A stretch of DNA of 64,000 nt from Shinella zoogloeoides (lineage in GTDB: Bacteria; Pseudomonadota; Alphaproteobacteria; Rhizobiales; Rhizobiaceae): positions 1,739,501 to 1,803,500 of the forward strand of contig NZ_CP132311.1 in assembly GCF_030733845.1 (NCBI RefSeq), given 5' to 3'. The notes under the pieces were generated by a model. It had not been told where the DNA came from. It did not search any database and saw only the letters and a list, made by a program, of their open reading frames with translations. Positions 30,162-39,531 of this stretch are shown here, piece after piece (position 1 is the stretch's first letter; each line of letters opens with the position of its first letter). Both the position numbers and the translations under genes were made by a program.

Positions 30162-31017
30162 GGGGCCTTACCGTTTCGAGGGAGGAGAAATCGAAAAGCT
30201 TGGTATCGAGAAGATGGGACGGGTTGGTATGGCCGAGGGCGCGCAGCATGGCGTCCTTGCGGCCCGGCATGCGCGTCTCGATATCGGCCAGCATCGCCTT
30301 CATCGCGTTGCGCTGCAGCCCGTCCTGCGAGCCGCAGAGATCGCAGGGAATAATCGGGAACTTCATGGCGACGGCGAATTTCGCAAGATCGTCCTCCGCC
30401 GCATAGGCGAGCGGGCGCAGAAGCATGAGGTCGCCCTCGTCGTTCAGGAGCTTCGGCGGCATGGCGGCAAGCCGCCCGCCGTGGAAGAAGTTCATGAAGA
30501 AGGTTTCGAGAATGTCCTCCCGGTGATGGCCCAGCACCAGCGCGTCGCAGCCCTCCTCCCGGGCAATGCGATAGAGATTGCCGCGCCGAAGCCGCGAGCA
30601 CAGCGAGCAATAGGTCGCCCCCGACGGCACCTTCTCCTTCACGATGGAATAGGTGTCGCGATATTCGATGCGGTGTTTGATGCCGATGGATTTCAGGTAA
30701 TCCGGCAGGATGTGCTTGGGAAAGTTCGGCTGGCCCTGATCAAGGTTGCAGGCGATGAGCTCCACCGGCAGCAGGCCGCGCCATTGAAGGTCCATCAGCA
30801 GCGCCAGCAGGCCGTAGCTGTCCTTGCCGCCGGAGAGGCCGACGAGCCAGCGTTTCTGGCCCTTCAGCATGGAAAAGTCGTCCATCGCCTGGCGCACCTG
30901 CCGCAGCAGGCGCTTGCGCAGCTTGTTGAACGAGACGCTGGAAGGCGCATCCGCAAAGAGCGGATGGCGACCGTCGTCCTGCGTGTCGTCATCGGTCTCG
31001 GTGAAGGCAAGGGTCAT
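30148..31017 (-). CDS. ttcA: tRNA 2-thiocytidine(32) synthetase TtcA
   Basis: A 289-residue PP-loop ATPase that thiolates C32 of certain tRNAs with a [4Fe-4S] cluster. It has the PP-loop SGGKDS (62-67) and two CxxC motifs (C137/C140 and C225/C228). The start ATG at 31017 was chosen from the conserved start of the protein; the frame remains open upstream. It overlaps the downstream phosphatase gene. Confidence 0.94.
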   Translation of the reverse strand: MTLAFTETDDDTQDDGRHPLFADAPSSVSFNKLRKRLLRQVRQAMDDFSMLKGQKRWLVGLSGGKDSYGLLALLMDLQWRGLLPVELIACNLDQGQPNFPKHILPDYLKSIGIKHRIEYRDTYSIVKEKVPSGATYCSLCSRLRRGNLYRIAREEGCDALVLGHHREDILETFFMNFFHGGRLAAMPPKLLNDEGDLMLLRPLAYAAEDDLAKFAVAMKFPIIPCDLCGSQDGLQRNAMKAMLADIETRMPGRKDAMLRALGHTNPSHLLDTKLFDFSSLETVRPHDDD

Positions 31018-31048
31018 GCGCCTGCAATGCCCCGAACCGCCGGCACAA

Positions 31049-31978
31049 TCAAGCCCCGAAGACCGACCATCCCGTGCGCGCCGCCAGCATTTCCAGCGCC
31101 AGCGAGCCGATGAGCGAATTGCCGTTCTCGTTGAGGCCCGGCGACCAGACGGCGACCGACGCCTTGCCCGGCGCGACGGCGAGGATGCCGCCGCCGACGC
31201 CGCTCTTGCCCGGCAAGCCGACGCGATAGGCAAAATCGCCCGAACCGTCATAATGGCCGCAGGTCAGCATCAGCGCGTTGATGCGCCGCGCCCGCATATG
31301 GGAGACGACGCGGTGGCCGGTCAGCGGATTGGTGCCGCTATTGGCGAGGAACAGCCCGGCGCGCGCAAGCTGCCGGCAGCTCATCGCCAGCGCGCATTGA
31401 TGAAAGTAGACGCCGAGCACCAGTTCGGCGGCATGATCGAGCTTGCCGAAGGAGCGCAGGAAATTGGCGAGCGCAAAATTGCGAAAGCCCGTCGCCTGCT
31501 CCGAACGCGCCACGGCCTGGTCGACGATGATGTCGTCCTCGTCCGCCAGATAACGCAGGAAGCGCACGATCTCGCCGATCGCCTCCTTCGGCGTGTGGCC
31601 GGCGAGCACGAGGTCCGTGATGGCGATGGCACCGGCATTGATGAAGGGATTGCGCGGGATGCCGCCCTCATATTCGAGCTGAACGATGGAGTTGAAGGCC
31701 GAGCCGGACGGTTCGCGCCCGACACGCTTCCAGATACTCTCGCCATGCTTGCCGAGCGCCAGCGTGAGGGTGAACACCTTGGAAATGCTCTGGATGGAGA
31801 AGGCTTCCTCCGCATCGCCCGCCAGATGGGTCTCGCCATCGACCGTGACGACGGCCATGCCGAATTTCTGCGGGTCCACATGGGCAAGCTGCGGAATATA
31901 GTCGGCCACCTTGCCCTCGCCGCGCCGCGGCGACAGGCTCGCATGGATTTCCTCGACGATGGCCTGCAAGTCCGTCAT
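31049..31978 (-). CDS. glsA: glutaminase
   Basis: A 309-residue serine-dependent glutaminase that turns glutamine into glutamate and ammonia. The nucleophile lies in SISK within [23 protein letters not shown] and [14 protein letters not shown] are family-typical. It ends 31 bases before ttcA begins, so the two may share a transcript. The rpsD terminator lies just upstream. Confidence 0.94.
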   Translation of the reverse strand: MTDLQAIVEEIHASLSPRRGEGKVADYIPQLAHVDPQKFGMAVVTVDGETHLAGDAEEAFSIQSISKVFTLTLALGKHGESIWKRVGREPSGSAFNSIVQLEYEGGIPRNPFINAGAIAITDLVLAGHTPKEAIGEIVRFLRYLADEDDIIVDQAVARSEQATGFRNFALANFLRSFGKLDHAAELVLGVYFHQCALAMSCRQLARAGLFLANSGTNPLTGHRVVSHMRARRINALMLTCGHYDGSGDFAYRVGLPGKSGVGGGILAVAPGKASVAVWSPGLNENGNSLIGSLALEMLAARTGWSVFGA

Positions 31979-31990
31979 TGCGGGTACCCC

Positions 31991-32024
31991 AAAAGAAAAA
32001 GCCGCCAATCTCTTGGCGGCTTTT
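31991..32024 (-). terminator. terminator of rpsD
   Basis: On the minus strand, a stem GCCGCCA / TGGCGGC with a 6-base loop is followed by TTTTTCTTTT. It sits between the rpsD stop and the glsA start. Confidence 0.85.
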
Positions 32025-32051
32025 CCAAATTGCGCAAGGCGTCTTCGCGAA

Positions 32052-32669
32052 TTAACGCGAGTAGAATTCGACGACCAGGTGCGGTTCCATGACGACCGCG
32101 TACGGAACGTCGGAGAGAACCGGAACGCGAACGAAGGTCGCGGTCATCTTGTTGTGGTCGGCTTCGATGTAGTCCGGAACGTCGCGCTCAGCGAGGCCGA
32201 CGGATTCGAGAACCGTGACGAGCTGCTTGGACTTTTCCTTGACTTCGATGACATCGCCCGGCTTGCAGCGGTAGGAACCGATGTTGACGCGGACGCCGTT
32301 GACCTTGACGTGGCCGTGGTTGACGAACTGACGGGCAGCGAAGACCGTCGGAACGAACTTGGCGCGGTAGACGATCGCGTCGAGGCGCGATTCGAGCAGG
32401 CCGATCAGGTTTTCCGGGGTGTCGCCCTTGCGGCGTTCGGCTTCGGCGAAGATCGCGCGGAACTGCTTCTCGCGGATGTCGCCGTAGTAGCCCTTCAGCT
32501 TCTGCTTGGCGCGCAGCTGCACACCGAAGTCCGAAAGCTTGGACTTGCGGCGCTGGCCGTGCTGGCCCGGGCCGTATTCGCGGCGGTTGACCGGGGACTT
32601 CGGACGGCCCCAGATGTTTTCGCCCATGCGGCGGTCGATTTTGTACTTGGATGCAGCGCGCTTGCTCAT
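32052..32669 (-). CDS. rpsD: 30S ribosomal protein S4
   Basis: A 205-residue S4, a primary binder of 16S rRNA at the 5' domain. It has the N-terminal [21 protein letters not shown], the S4 RNA-binding domain ([34 protein letters not shown]) and the conserved C-terminus. The 222 bases upstream of the start are free of genes and should hold its promoter and leader. Confidence 0.98.
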   Translation of the reverse strand: MSKRAASKYKIDRRMGENIWGRPKSPVNRREYGPGQHGQRRKSKLSDFGVQLRAKQKLKGYYGDIREKQFRAIFAEAERRKGDTPENLIGLLESRLDAIVYRAKFVPTVFAARQFVNHGHVKVNGVRVNIGSYRCKPGDVIEVKEKSKQLVTVLESVGLAERDVPDYIEADHNKMTATFVRVPVLSDVPYAVVMEPHLVVEFYSR

Positions 32670-32891
32670 CGCATTTCCTCTAGGTCTTGTTATGGCCCGC
32701 CCGTTGCCGGGCCGGCTGAAGGAAACACGCCCTCCTCTGAACCGTTTCGGGTTCCGACAGGCTTCTCACGATCGCGACCGGAGAATCCACGGGACATGTC
32801 AAATGAAACACCGGACATTGCTGCCCGGCGCTGGCGGGGTCATTAGGCGGGTTTCAGGAAGATGTCAACGCGCAAAGCCCGGAAAAACCGA

Positions 32892-34403
32892 CTATTCCGC
32901 CGCGTCGCGGTGGGAATCGGTCAGGTCCGGCCCGTTGGCGTCCCCCGGCAGCGTCTCGCAGCCGAGATCCGGGAAGGCGACGATGCGGTGGCCGGCAAGG
33001 TCGCTGTGCACCACCACCAGCCCCTGCTCCTCGAAATAGCCGAGCAGCCGGCGCGCGCGGCGGGCAGAATGCGTGCCGTAGGCCCGCGCGATCCGCGCGT
33101 CCGAGGGGCAGGCAAGGCCGCGCACCGCCGCCTGCGCGACGAGCAGGAAGACGCCCTGCAGGTCCTCGGTGACGCTGCGGGAAAGGTCGAGCGCCCTCGC
33201 CCAGATCTCCGTCGCCGCCGTCTCGGCATCGACGCCGGAGCGCGCGACGGCCATCTTGCGGCGGAAGGCCGACAGGGACAACGGCGCGCCGGGCACGCGG
33301 CGGATGCGGCAGCGCACGAGGAAATCCTGGAACAGTTCCGCATCGGCCCGGAAGGCCGCCTCGGGATTGGCGAGGATTTCGGCGAGCGCCTGGTCGAGCA
33401 GGCCTTCACGCTCCTCGGCGGAGATTTCCGGCGCGGGCGCCCTCGCCTCGGCCTGCACCGGCTCCGGCCGGGCGCGGGAGAGCTCGGCGAGGATATCCGT
33501 CGTCGGGCGCGGCGCGGGCGGCGCGCGGCGCACGAGTGGCCGGGTGAATTCCTCCGGATCGGGCGTGAAGATCAGGTCTTCCACATCCTGCGGCGCGTCC
33601 GGCAGCGGCATCAGCTTGGGGCTGGTGGAGCGGGCGGAGGTCTCCACTGCGCCGATCGTCACCGGCAGCGGGCGGCGCGACAGCGCGGGCCCAAGCGCCA
33701 CGAAGGAGCCGCGCGGCAGATCGCGGAACATTTCCGCCTGCCGCCGGTCGAGGCCGAGCAGATCGGCGGCGCGCGCCATGTCGATGTCGAGGAAGGTGCG
33801 GCCCATCAGGAAGTTGGAAGCTTCGGCGGCGACGTTCTTGGCGAGCTTGGCAAGACGCTGCGTGGCGATGACGCCGGCAAGTCCGCGCTTTCGGCCACGG
33901 CACATCAGGTTCGTCATCGCACCGAGCGACAGCTTGCGCGCCTCTTCCGAGACCTCGCCGCTGACGGCGGGCGCAAAAAGCTGCGCCTCGTCGACGACGA
34001 CGAGCACCGGATACCAATAATCGCGATCCGCATCGAACATGGCATTAAGGAAGATGCCGGCCGCCCGCATCTGCTCGTCGGCCTCAAGACCTTCCAGCGA
34101 GAGCACGCAGGAGACGCGGTGCTGGCGGATACGGGTGGCGATGCCGACGAGTTCGGCCTCCGTGCGCTCGCCGTCGACCACCACATGGCCGAACCGGTCG
34201 GACAGCGTGACGAAATCGCCCTCGGGGTCGATGATGACCTGCTGGACCCATTGCGCGGACTGTTCGAGCAGGCGGCGCAACAGATGCGACTTGCCCGAAC
34301 CCGAATTGCCCTGCACGAGCAGGCGCGTCGCCAGCAGTTCCTCGATATCGAGCCTGGCCGGTGCGCCGCCCTGCACCGTTCCCATGTCGATGCCGACCTT
34401 CAT
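32892..34403 (-). CDS. HerA-like (DUF87) ATPase
   Basis: A 503-residue hexameric-type P-loop ATPase. It has Walker A GNSGSGKS, Walker B VLVVVDEAQLFAP, and MCRGRKRGLAGVIATQRLAK, all typical of HerA/DUF87. The middle is Pro/Ala-rich, and the C-terminal 150 residues look like a separate helical domain. HerA partners with NurA nuclease in archaea; here no nuclease gene is adjacent, so the role is open. GAGGAACGGG precedes the ATG at 34403. Confidence 0.85.
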   Translation of the reverse strand: MKVGIDMGTVQGGAPARLDIEELLATRLLVQGNSGSGKSHLLRRLLEQSAQWVQQVIIDPEGDFVTLSDRFGHVVVDGERTEAELVGIATRIRQHRVSCVLSLEGLEADEQMRAAGIFLNAMFDADRDYWYPVLVVVDEAQLFAPAVSGEVSEEARKLSLGAMTNLMCRGRKRGLAGVIATQRLAKLAKNVAAEASNFLMGRTFLDIDMARAADLLGLDRRQAEMFRDLPRGSFVALGPALSRRPLPVTIGAVETSARSTSPKLMPLPDAPQDVEDLIFTPDPEEFTRPLVRRAPPAPRPTTDILAELSRARPEPVQAEARAPAPEISAEEREGLLDQALAEILANPEAAFRADAELFQDFLVRCRIRRVPGAPLSLSAFRRKMAVARSGVDAETAATEIWARALDLSRSVTEDLQGVFLLVAQAAVRGLACPSDARIARAYGTHSARRARRLLGYFEEQGLVVVHSDLAGHRIVAFPDLGCETLPGDANGPDLTDSHRDAAE

Positions 34404-34523
34404 CCCGTTCCTCGTTCCTGAAAAATCCGATTCGCCCGGCCGCTGCCGGGCAACCGGCAAGCCCTAACACGAAATCCCCGCCCGTCACGCCCGGCTTTTG
34501 AAAAACCCACAAGGAAAGCCGCG

Positions 34524-35315
34524 TCACACGACGCGCAGCCCAAAGCCCTGCATGAGCCGGCAGGTGGCGAAATCCGGTTGGCCGGAGGTGAAGATGGCGA
34601 TGTCCTCGCCGGGGGCGATTGTCTCCAGCGGGGGCACGAGGCGGCGGGCCTGGCGGGCGATAGCCTCGGCGGGGTCGAGCCAGTCGACGGGCCAGGGGGC
34701 GAGCTTGCGGAAGAGGTTCGCCATGAAGGGATAATGCGTGCAGGCGAGCACGACGATATCGGTCTTGCGGCCCATCTCGTCGGTGAAGCAAGGGATGATT
34801 TCGGCGCGCACGGCCTCGTCAGAGAGGGTCTCGCCGCGGATATAGGCCTCGGCCATGCGGGCGAGGTTTTCCGAGCCGACAAGGCGCACGTCGCACTGGC
34901 TGGCGAAGGACTGGATGAGATCGCGCGTGTAGGCGCGCTTGACCGTGCCGGGCGTCGCCAGCACCGAGACCTGGCCGGAGCGCGTGCGCTCGGCGGCGGG
35001 CTTGATGGCCGGCACGGTGCCGACGAAGGGCATGTGCGGAAAGGCGGCGCGAAGGTCGCTGCCGACCAATGTGAAGGCCGTGTTGCAGGCGATGACGCAG
35101 ACTTCCGGGTCATGCTCGTTCAGCAACTTCGCGAAGAGATCGATGATATGCGCCTTCAGCGCCGGCTCTTCCCAGCCGCCATAGGGAAAGCCGGCATCGT
35201 CGGCCACATAGGTGAAATGCCGCTCCGGCATCAGCACGCGGGCCTCGCGCAGCACGGTGAGGCCGCCGATGCCGCTGTCAAACATGAGGACGGGCTTTGC
35301 GCTACTCGATATCAC
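34524..35315 (-). CDS. murI: glutamate racemase
   Basis: A 263-residue racemase making D-glutamate for peptidoglycan. It has [10 protein letters not shown] and both catalytic cysteines (ACNTAF and ACTHYPF). It starts with GTG (VISSSAKPV) and overlaps the methyltransferase stop by 14 bases, implying translational coupling. Confidence 0.93.
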   Translation of the reverse strand: MISSSAKPVLMFDSGIGGLTVLREARVLMPERHFTYVADDAGFPYGGWEEPALKAHIIDLFAKLLNEHDPEVCVIACNTAFTLVGSDLRAAFPHMPFVGTVPAIKPAAERTRSGQVSVLATPGTVKRAYTRDLIQSFASQCDVRLVGSENLARMAEAYIRGETLSDEAVRAEIIPCFTDEMGRKTDIVVLACTHYPFMANLFRKLAPWPVDWLDPAEAIARQARRLVPPLETIAPGEDIAIFTSGQPDFATCRLMQGFGLRVV

Positions 35316-36141
35316 GGGGCACCTTGGGCCGGCGGTTGCGGGTGCGGTTCGGGTTGGTCGCCCCCCGGGGCGATTCCCGCGTGAAGCGATCGAGGCAGGA
35401 GACGATGCCGCGCAGCACCTGGATCTCCGTGCCGGTGAAGGAGGGACGCGTCAGGATCGCGCGCAGGTTCTCCACCAGTTTTGGCTTTTTTTCGGCAGGG
35501 CGGAAATAGCCGCGCGCATCCAGCGTCTCCTCCACATGGTCGAAGAGGCCTTGCAATTCCTCCTTCTTCGCCGGACGCTGGGGAAGCGCGTCGAACGGCG
35601 TGGTCTTCTCCGAGGCAAGGCCGCTCTTCATCCATTCGTAGCTCATCAGGAGAACGGCCTGGGCGAGGTTGAGCGACGCGAAGGCAGGGTTGACCGGGAA
35701 GGTCACCAGTTCGTCGGCCAGCGCGATCTCCTCGTTGGTAAGGCCCGTGCGCTCGCGGCCGAAGAGGATGCCGGTCTTCTGCTCGGCCCGGAAGCGGGTG
35801 CGCAGGTCATTGGCCGCCACGACCGGCGAGCGCACTTCCTTGTAGCCGTAGCGGTCGCGCGCCGTCGTCGCATAGACGAATTCGAGATCGGCGATGGCCC
35901 CCTCCAGCGAGGGATAGACCTTCGCCGCCTCGATGACGTGATCGGCCTTGCTGGCGGCGGAGATCGCCTTCTCGCTCGGCCAGCCGTCGCGCGGATTGAC
36001 GAGGCGCAATTCCGCCAGGCCGAAATTCGCCATGGCGCGCGCCACCATACCGATATTCTCGCCGAGTTGCGGATGAACGAGGATGATCGCCGGTCCTTCG
36101 GCGATCAGCGTGCGTTCGCTGTTCGTGCCTGCCATGCCCAT
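35302..36141 (-). CDS. TrmJ/TrmH-type tRNA or rRNA 2'-O-methyltransferase
   Basis: A 279-residue SPOUT methyltransferase with [30 protein letters not shown] and [13 protein letters not shown], closest to TrmJ (2'-O-methylation of position 32 of tRNA). The target is inferred from similarity only. It shares a 14-base overlap with murI downstream. Confidence 0.9.
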   Translation of the reverse strand: MGMAGTNSERTLIAEGPAIILVHPQLGENIGMVARAMANFGLAELRLVNPRDGWPSEKAISAASKADHVIEAAKVYPSLEGAIADLEFVYATTARDRYGYKEVRSPVVAANDLRTRFRAEQKTGILFGRERTGLTNEEIALADELVTFPVNPAFASLNLAQAVLLMSYEWMKSGLASEKTTPFDALPQRPAKKEELQGLFDHVEETLDARGYFRPAEKKPKLVENLRAILTRPSFTGTEIQVLRGIVSCLDRFTRESPRGATNPNRTRNRRPKVPRDIE

Positions 36142-36204
36142 AGGTCCCTAGAAAGATGGGGTCTCACTGGCACAATCGGCCGGAAATGAAAAGTGCGGGG
36201 CCTG

Positions 36205-36464
36205 CTATTGTGCATTGCCGGCATTGTCGCCGGCCGCATCCTTGGCGTTGCTTTCCGCCAGTTCGACCATTTCCTGCTTCAGCGAAGCGCCCTCGGCGAA
36301 GTCCGGGCGCTCAGCGAGCCTTCCTGAAACGGAATTGGGGCGAAACTTATTCCGCCGCCGCGCGAAAATAAACTGCCTCAGCCTATGGTCGGCTTTGCCT
36401 TCCCGGTCATGGGTGCTATAGGGCCAAGCGGTTCTTTCAAGTCCACGATCCGGGGCGTCCAGCC
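36205..36464 (-). pseudogene. possible 3' remnant of a gene upstream of icd
   Basis: On the minus strand a frame is open for about 86 codons to a TAG at 36205-36207, with no convincing start codon. The last 50 codons read like real protein (FRPNSVSGRL, RPDFAEGASLKQEMVEL, then an acidic/Ala-rich tail ending NAGNAQ). It could be a gene remnant, a small gene with a cryptic start, or chance in a GC-rich genome. No family was recognised. Confidence 0.2.
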
Positions 36465-36485
36465 CCTACAAGCACGAGGCTCCCC

Positions 36486-37700
36486 ATGGCAAAGATCAAG
36501 GTCGCCAACCCCGTCGTCGAACTCGACGGCGACGAGATGACGCGCATCATCTGGCAGTTCATCAAGGACAAGCTGATCCATCCCTACCTGGATGTGGACC
36601 TTGAATATTACGACCTCGGCATGGAGAATCGCGACGCCACCAACGACCAGGTGACGATCGACGCGGCCAACGCCATCAAGAAGCACGGCGTCGGCGTCAA
36701 GTGCGCCACCATCACGCCGGACGAGGCCCGCGTCGAGGAATTCAAGCTGAAGAAGATGTGGAAGTCGCCGAACGGCACGATCCGCAACATCCTCGGCGGC
36801 GTCATCTTCCGCGAGCCGATCATCTGCAAGAACGTGCCGCGCCTCGTTCCCGGCTGGACCAAGCCGATCATCGTCGGCCGCCACGCCTTCGGCGACCAGT
36901 ACCGCGCCACCGACTTCAAGTTCCCCGGCAAGGGCAAGCTGACGATGAAGTTCGTCGGCGAGGACGGCAAGGAAAACGAATACGACGTCTTCGACGCGCC
37001 GTCGGCCGGCGTCGCCATGGGCATGTACAATCTCGATGATTCGATCACCGAATTCGCCCGCGCGTCGTTCAACTACGGCCTGCAGCGCAAGGTGCCGGTC
37101 TATCTCTCCACCAAGAACACCATCCTCAAGGTCTATGACGGCCGCTTCAAGGACATCTTCCAGCAGGTGTACGACGCCGAATTCGCCGACAAGTTCAAGG
37201 AAGCCAAGCTCTGGTACGAACACCGCCTGATCGACGACATGGTCGCCTCGGCGCTGAAGTGGTCCGGCGGCTATGTCTGGGCCTGCAAGAACTATGACGG
37301 CGACGTGCAGTCCGACATCGTGGCGCAGGGCTTCGGCTCGCTCGGCCTGATGACCTCGGTGCTGATGACGCCGGACGGCAAGACGGTGGAAGCGGAAGCC
37401 GCGCACGGCACGGTGACGCGCCACTACCGCCAGCACCAGAAGGGCGAGGAAACCTCGACCAACTCCATCGCCTCGATCTTCGCCTGGACCCGTGGCCTTG
37501 CCCACCGCGCCAAGCTGGACGGCAATGCGGAGCTGGCGAAGTTCTCCGAGACGCTGGAACGCGTTTGCGTCGACACGGTCGAATCCGGCTTCATGACCAA
37601 GGACCTCGCGCTCCTCATCGGTCCCGACCAGCCGTGGCTCTCCACCACCGGCTTCCTCGACAAGATCGACGAGAACCTCAAGAAGGCCATGGCCGCCTGA
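36486..37700 (+). CDS. icd: NADP-dependent isocitrate dehydrogenase
   Basis: A 404-residue isocitrate dehydrogenase of the eukaryotic-like homodimeric type ([30 protein letters not shown] and [12 protein letters not shown]). It oxidatively decarboxylates isocitrate to 2-oxoglutarate in the TCA cycle, giving NADPH. A rho-independent terminator follows 21 bases past the stop. Confidence 0.97.
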   Translation: MAKIKVANPVVELDGDEMTRIIWQFIKDKLIHPYLDVDLEYYDLGMENRDATNDQVTIDAANAIKKHGVGVKCATITPDEARVEEFKLKKMWKSPNGTIRNILGGVIFREPIICKNVPRLVPGWTKPIIVGRHAFGDQYRATDFKFPGKGKLTMKFVGEDGKENEYDVFDAPSAGVAMGMYNLDDSITEFARASFNYGLQRKVPVYLSTKNTILKVYDGRFKDIFQQVYDAEFADKFKEAKLWYEHRLIDDMVASALKWSGGYVWACKNYDGDVQSDIVAQGFGSLGLMTSVLMTPDGKTVEAEAAHGTVTRHYRQHQKGEETSTNSIASIFAWTRGLAHRAKLDGNAELAKFSETLERVCVDTVESGFMTKDLALLIGPDQPWLSTTGFLDKIDENLKKAMAA

Positions 37701-37721
37701 GCCAGAAATAAACACCGCGAA

Positions 37722-37747
37722 AAGCCCGGCCCTGCGCCGGGCTTTTT
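37722..37747 (+). terminator. icd terminator
   Basis: An 8-bp perfect stem AGCCCGGC / GCCGGGCT with a 5-base loop, followed by a T-rich tract. Confidence 0.9.
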
Positions 37748-37822
37748 GTTTGCGCCGCTTGCGGCCCCTTGCAGCCATGACGCTGCGCCTTATCTTCCTT
37801 CCCGCCTGCAGAGGAGGACAGC

Positions 37823-38458
37823 ATGGCCGAGGATCTCGTTTTCTACGCCAATCCCATGTCACGGGCGCGCATTGCGCGCTGGATGCTGGAGGAGGTCGGC
37901 GCCCCATACCGCACGGAATGGCTGACCTTCGACGGCTCGATGAAATCGCCGGAATTCCTTGCGATCAACCCGATGGGCAAGGTGCCCACGATCCGCCACG
38001 GCGAGACGATCGTCACGGAAGCCGCCGCGATCTGCGCCTATCTGGCCGACGCATTCCCGCAAGCCGGCCTCGCGCCGCCGACCGACAGGCGCGGCGATTA
38101 TTACCGCTGGCTGTTCTTCGCGGCCGGGCCGCTGGAAATGGCCGTCTCGATCAAGGCCTTCGGCCTCAACGTTCCCAAGGAACGCGAGCGCAGCATCGGC
38201 TGCGGCAGCTACGGCGCGGTGATGGACGCCCTGTCCTTCGCCGTGACGCGCCATCCCTACATCACCGGCGACACATTCACCGCCGCCGACGTCTATGTCG
38301 GCGCCCATATAAGCTGGGGGCTGCAATTCGGCACGCTGGAACCGCGGGCGGAATTCACCGCCTACTGGGACCGCCTCAAGGACCGGCCCGCCAGCAAACG
38401 GGCGACGGCCATAGACGACGAGGAAATGCACCGCCAGCTTGCGGCGGCGAAGGATTAG
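37823..38458 (+). CDS. glutathione S-transferase family protein
   Basis: A 211-residue GST: N-terminal thioredoxin-fold domain with FYANPMSRARIARWMLEE and the cis-Pro region INPMGKVPTIRHGE, EAAAICAYLADAFP, and an all-helical C-terminal domain (HPYITGDTFTAADVYVG). The conjugated substrate is unknown. A good GGAGGACAGC ribosome site precedes the ATG. Confidence 0.92.
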   Translation: MAEDLVFYANPMSRARIARWMLEEVGAPYRTEWLTFDGSMKSPEFLAINPMGKVPTIRHGETIVTEAAAICAYLADAFPQAGLAPPTDRRGDYYRWLFFAAGPLEMAVSIKAFGLNVPKERERSIGCGSYGAVMDALSFAVTRHPYITGDTFTAADVYVGAHISWGLQFGTLEPRAEFTAYWDRLKDRPASKRATAIDDEEMHRQLAAAKD

Positions 38459-38487
38459 GACGGGTTTTCACCCGCCCTTTCCATTGG

Positions 38488-39347
38488 TCACGCCACCGGC
38501 TGGAGCGGCAGGCAGACTTCCGTCACGAGCTCGTTCGGCGGCACGTCGCGCGGATTGTTGAGATAGGCCTCGAACATCACCTCGTCGCGGATCGAGCGGC
38601 CGGAGGCCGGCAGCCATGTTCCGTAGAGCCAGCGATAGGCCGCGCCCATATTGGCGTAAGGCCCCGTGTGGCGCAGCACGGCATGGTCGCGCCCGCCAGC
38701 GTGCGCCGCACCAGCGGCGCCTCGGCGGGCACGTCCCCGTCCGCGGTGACGCAGGCGAAGGAACGGAGCTTTTCCTCCGGCACCAGATCGGGATCGTCGA
38801 GAAAGACGCCGATCATGCGCATGTCCGGGCGGAAGATGTTGCGGGAGAAGAGCGCGCCGTAAAGCGCCTCGAAGGCCTTGCCGATGCCCATATAGGACCC
38901 GGAATGGGGGATGGCGAGCAGCGCCTGCTCGGGCAGGGCGCGGATGGTGACGTCGAACATGTCGGGAGTTTCCTTGTCGTGCGCGGTTTCGAAGGCGCGG
39001 TGGGAGCCCTCCTTGCGATAGCGCGCCGGCGGCATGCCGTAGAAGGCGGCGAAGGTGCGCGTGAAGGATTGCAGGTTGGGATAGCCCCATCGCACGGCGA
39101 TGTCCCGGACGGAGGTCTCGCTGCGCACCAGATCGCCCGCCGCGCGGTGCAGCCGCAGCCGGCGCACGGTCGTCGCCAGCGTCTCGTTGTGCACGGCCCG
39201 GTAGACACGATGCCAGTGATGGGCGGAAAGGCAGGCGATCTCCGAGAGCCGGTCGAGATCGAGTTCCTCGTCCAGATGTTCGTAGATATAGGCCGAGACA
39301 CGCAGCAGGCGCTTCTCGTAGGCGGCCCAGATCCCGTTCTCGCTCAT
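38488..39347 (-). pseudogene. AraC family regulator with GyrI-like C-terminus, frameshifted
   Basis: The N-terminal part (ATG 39347, behind GGAGGAAAAC) is a two-HTH AraC DNA-binding domain (LDRLSEIACLSAHHWHRVYRAV and IAVRWGYPNLQSFTRTFAAFYG) followed by a GyrI-like ligand-binding domain. After about 218 residues the frame changes near 38689-38693. The expected continuation (HAVLRHTGPYANMGAAYRWLYG to CLPLQPVA) is in the other frame, as if one base were missing from a GC-rich run. It is either a true pseudogene, a recent mutation or a sequencing error. The intact protein would have about 286 residues. Confidence 0.85.
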
Positions 39348-39531
39348 GCCGTTTTCCTCCCGTCGGAACGCATTCAACCAAGCATGGAGCGATTTCACAA
39401 ATCCTGCGCTTCTGTGCCGTCCTGCAATTTTCGCATAGCCTTGCCTTGTGTCATTGCAAAAACGGGCGACTCGGCGCCAGATGCCCTCGCCGGCCCGCAT
39501 TTCCCCCATTCCCCGGCCTTTCGAGGCTCCC

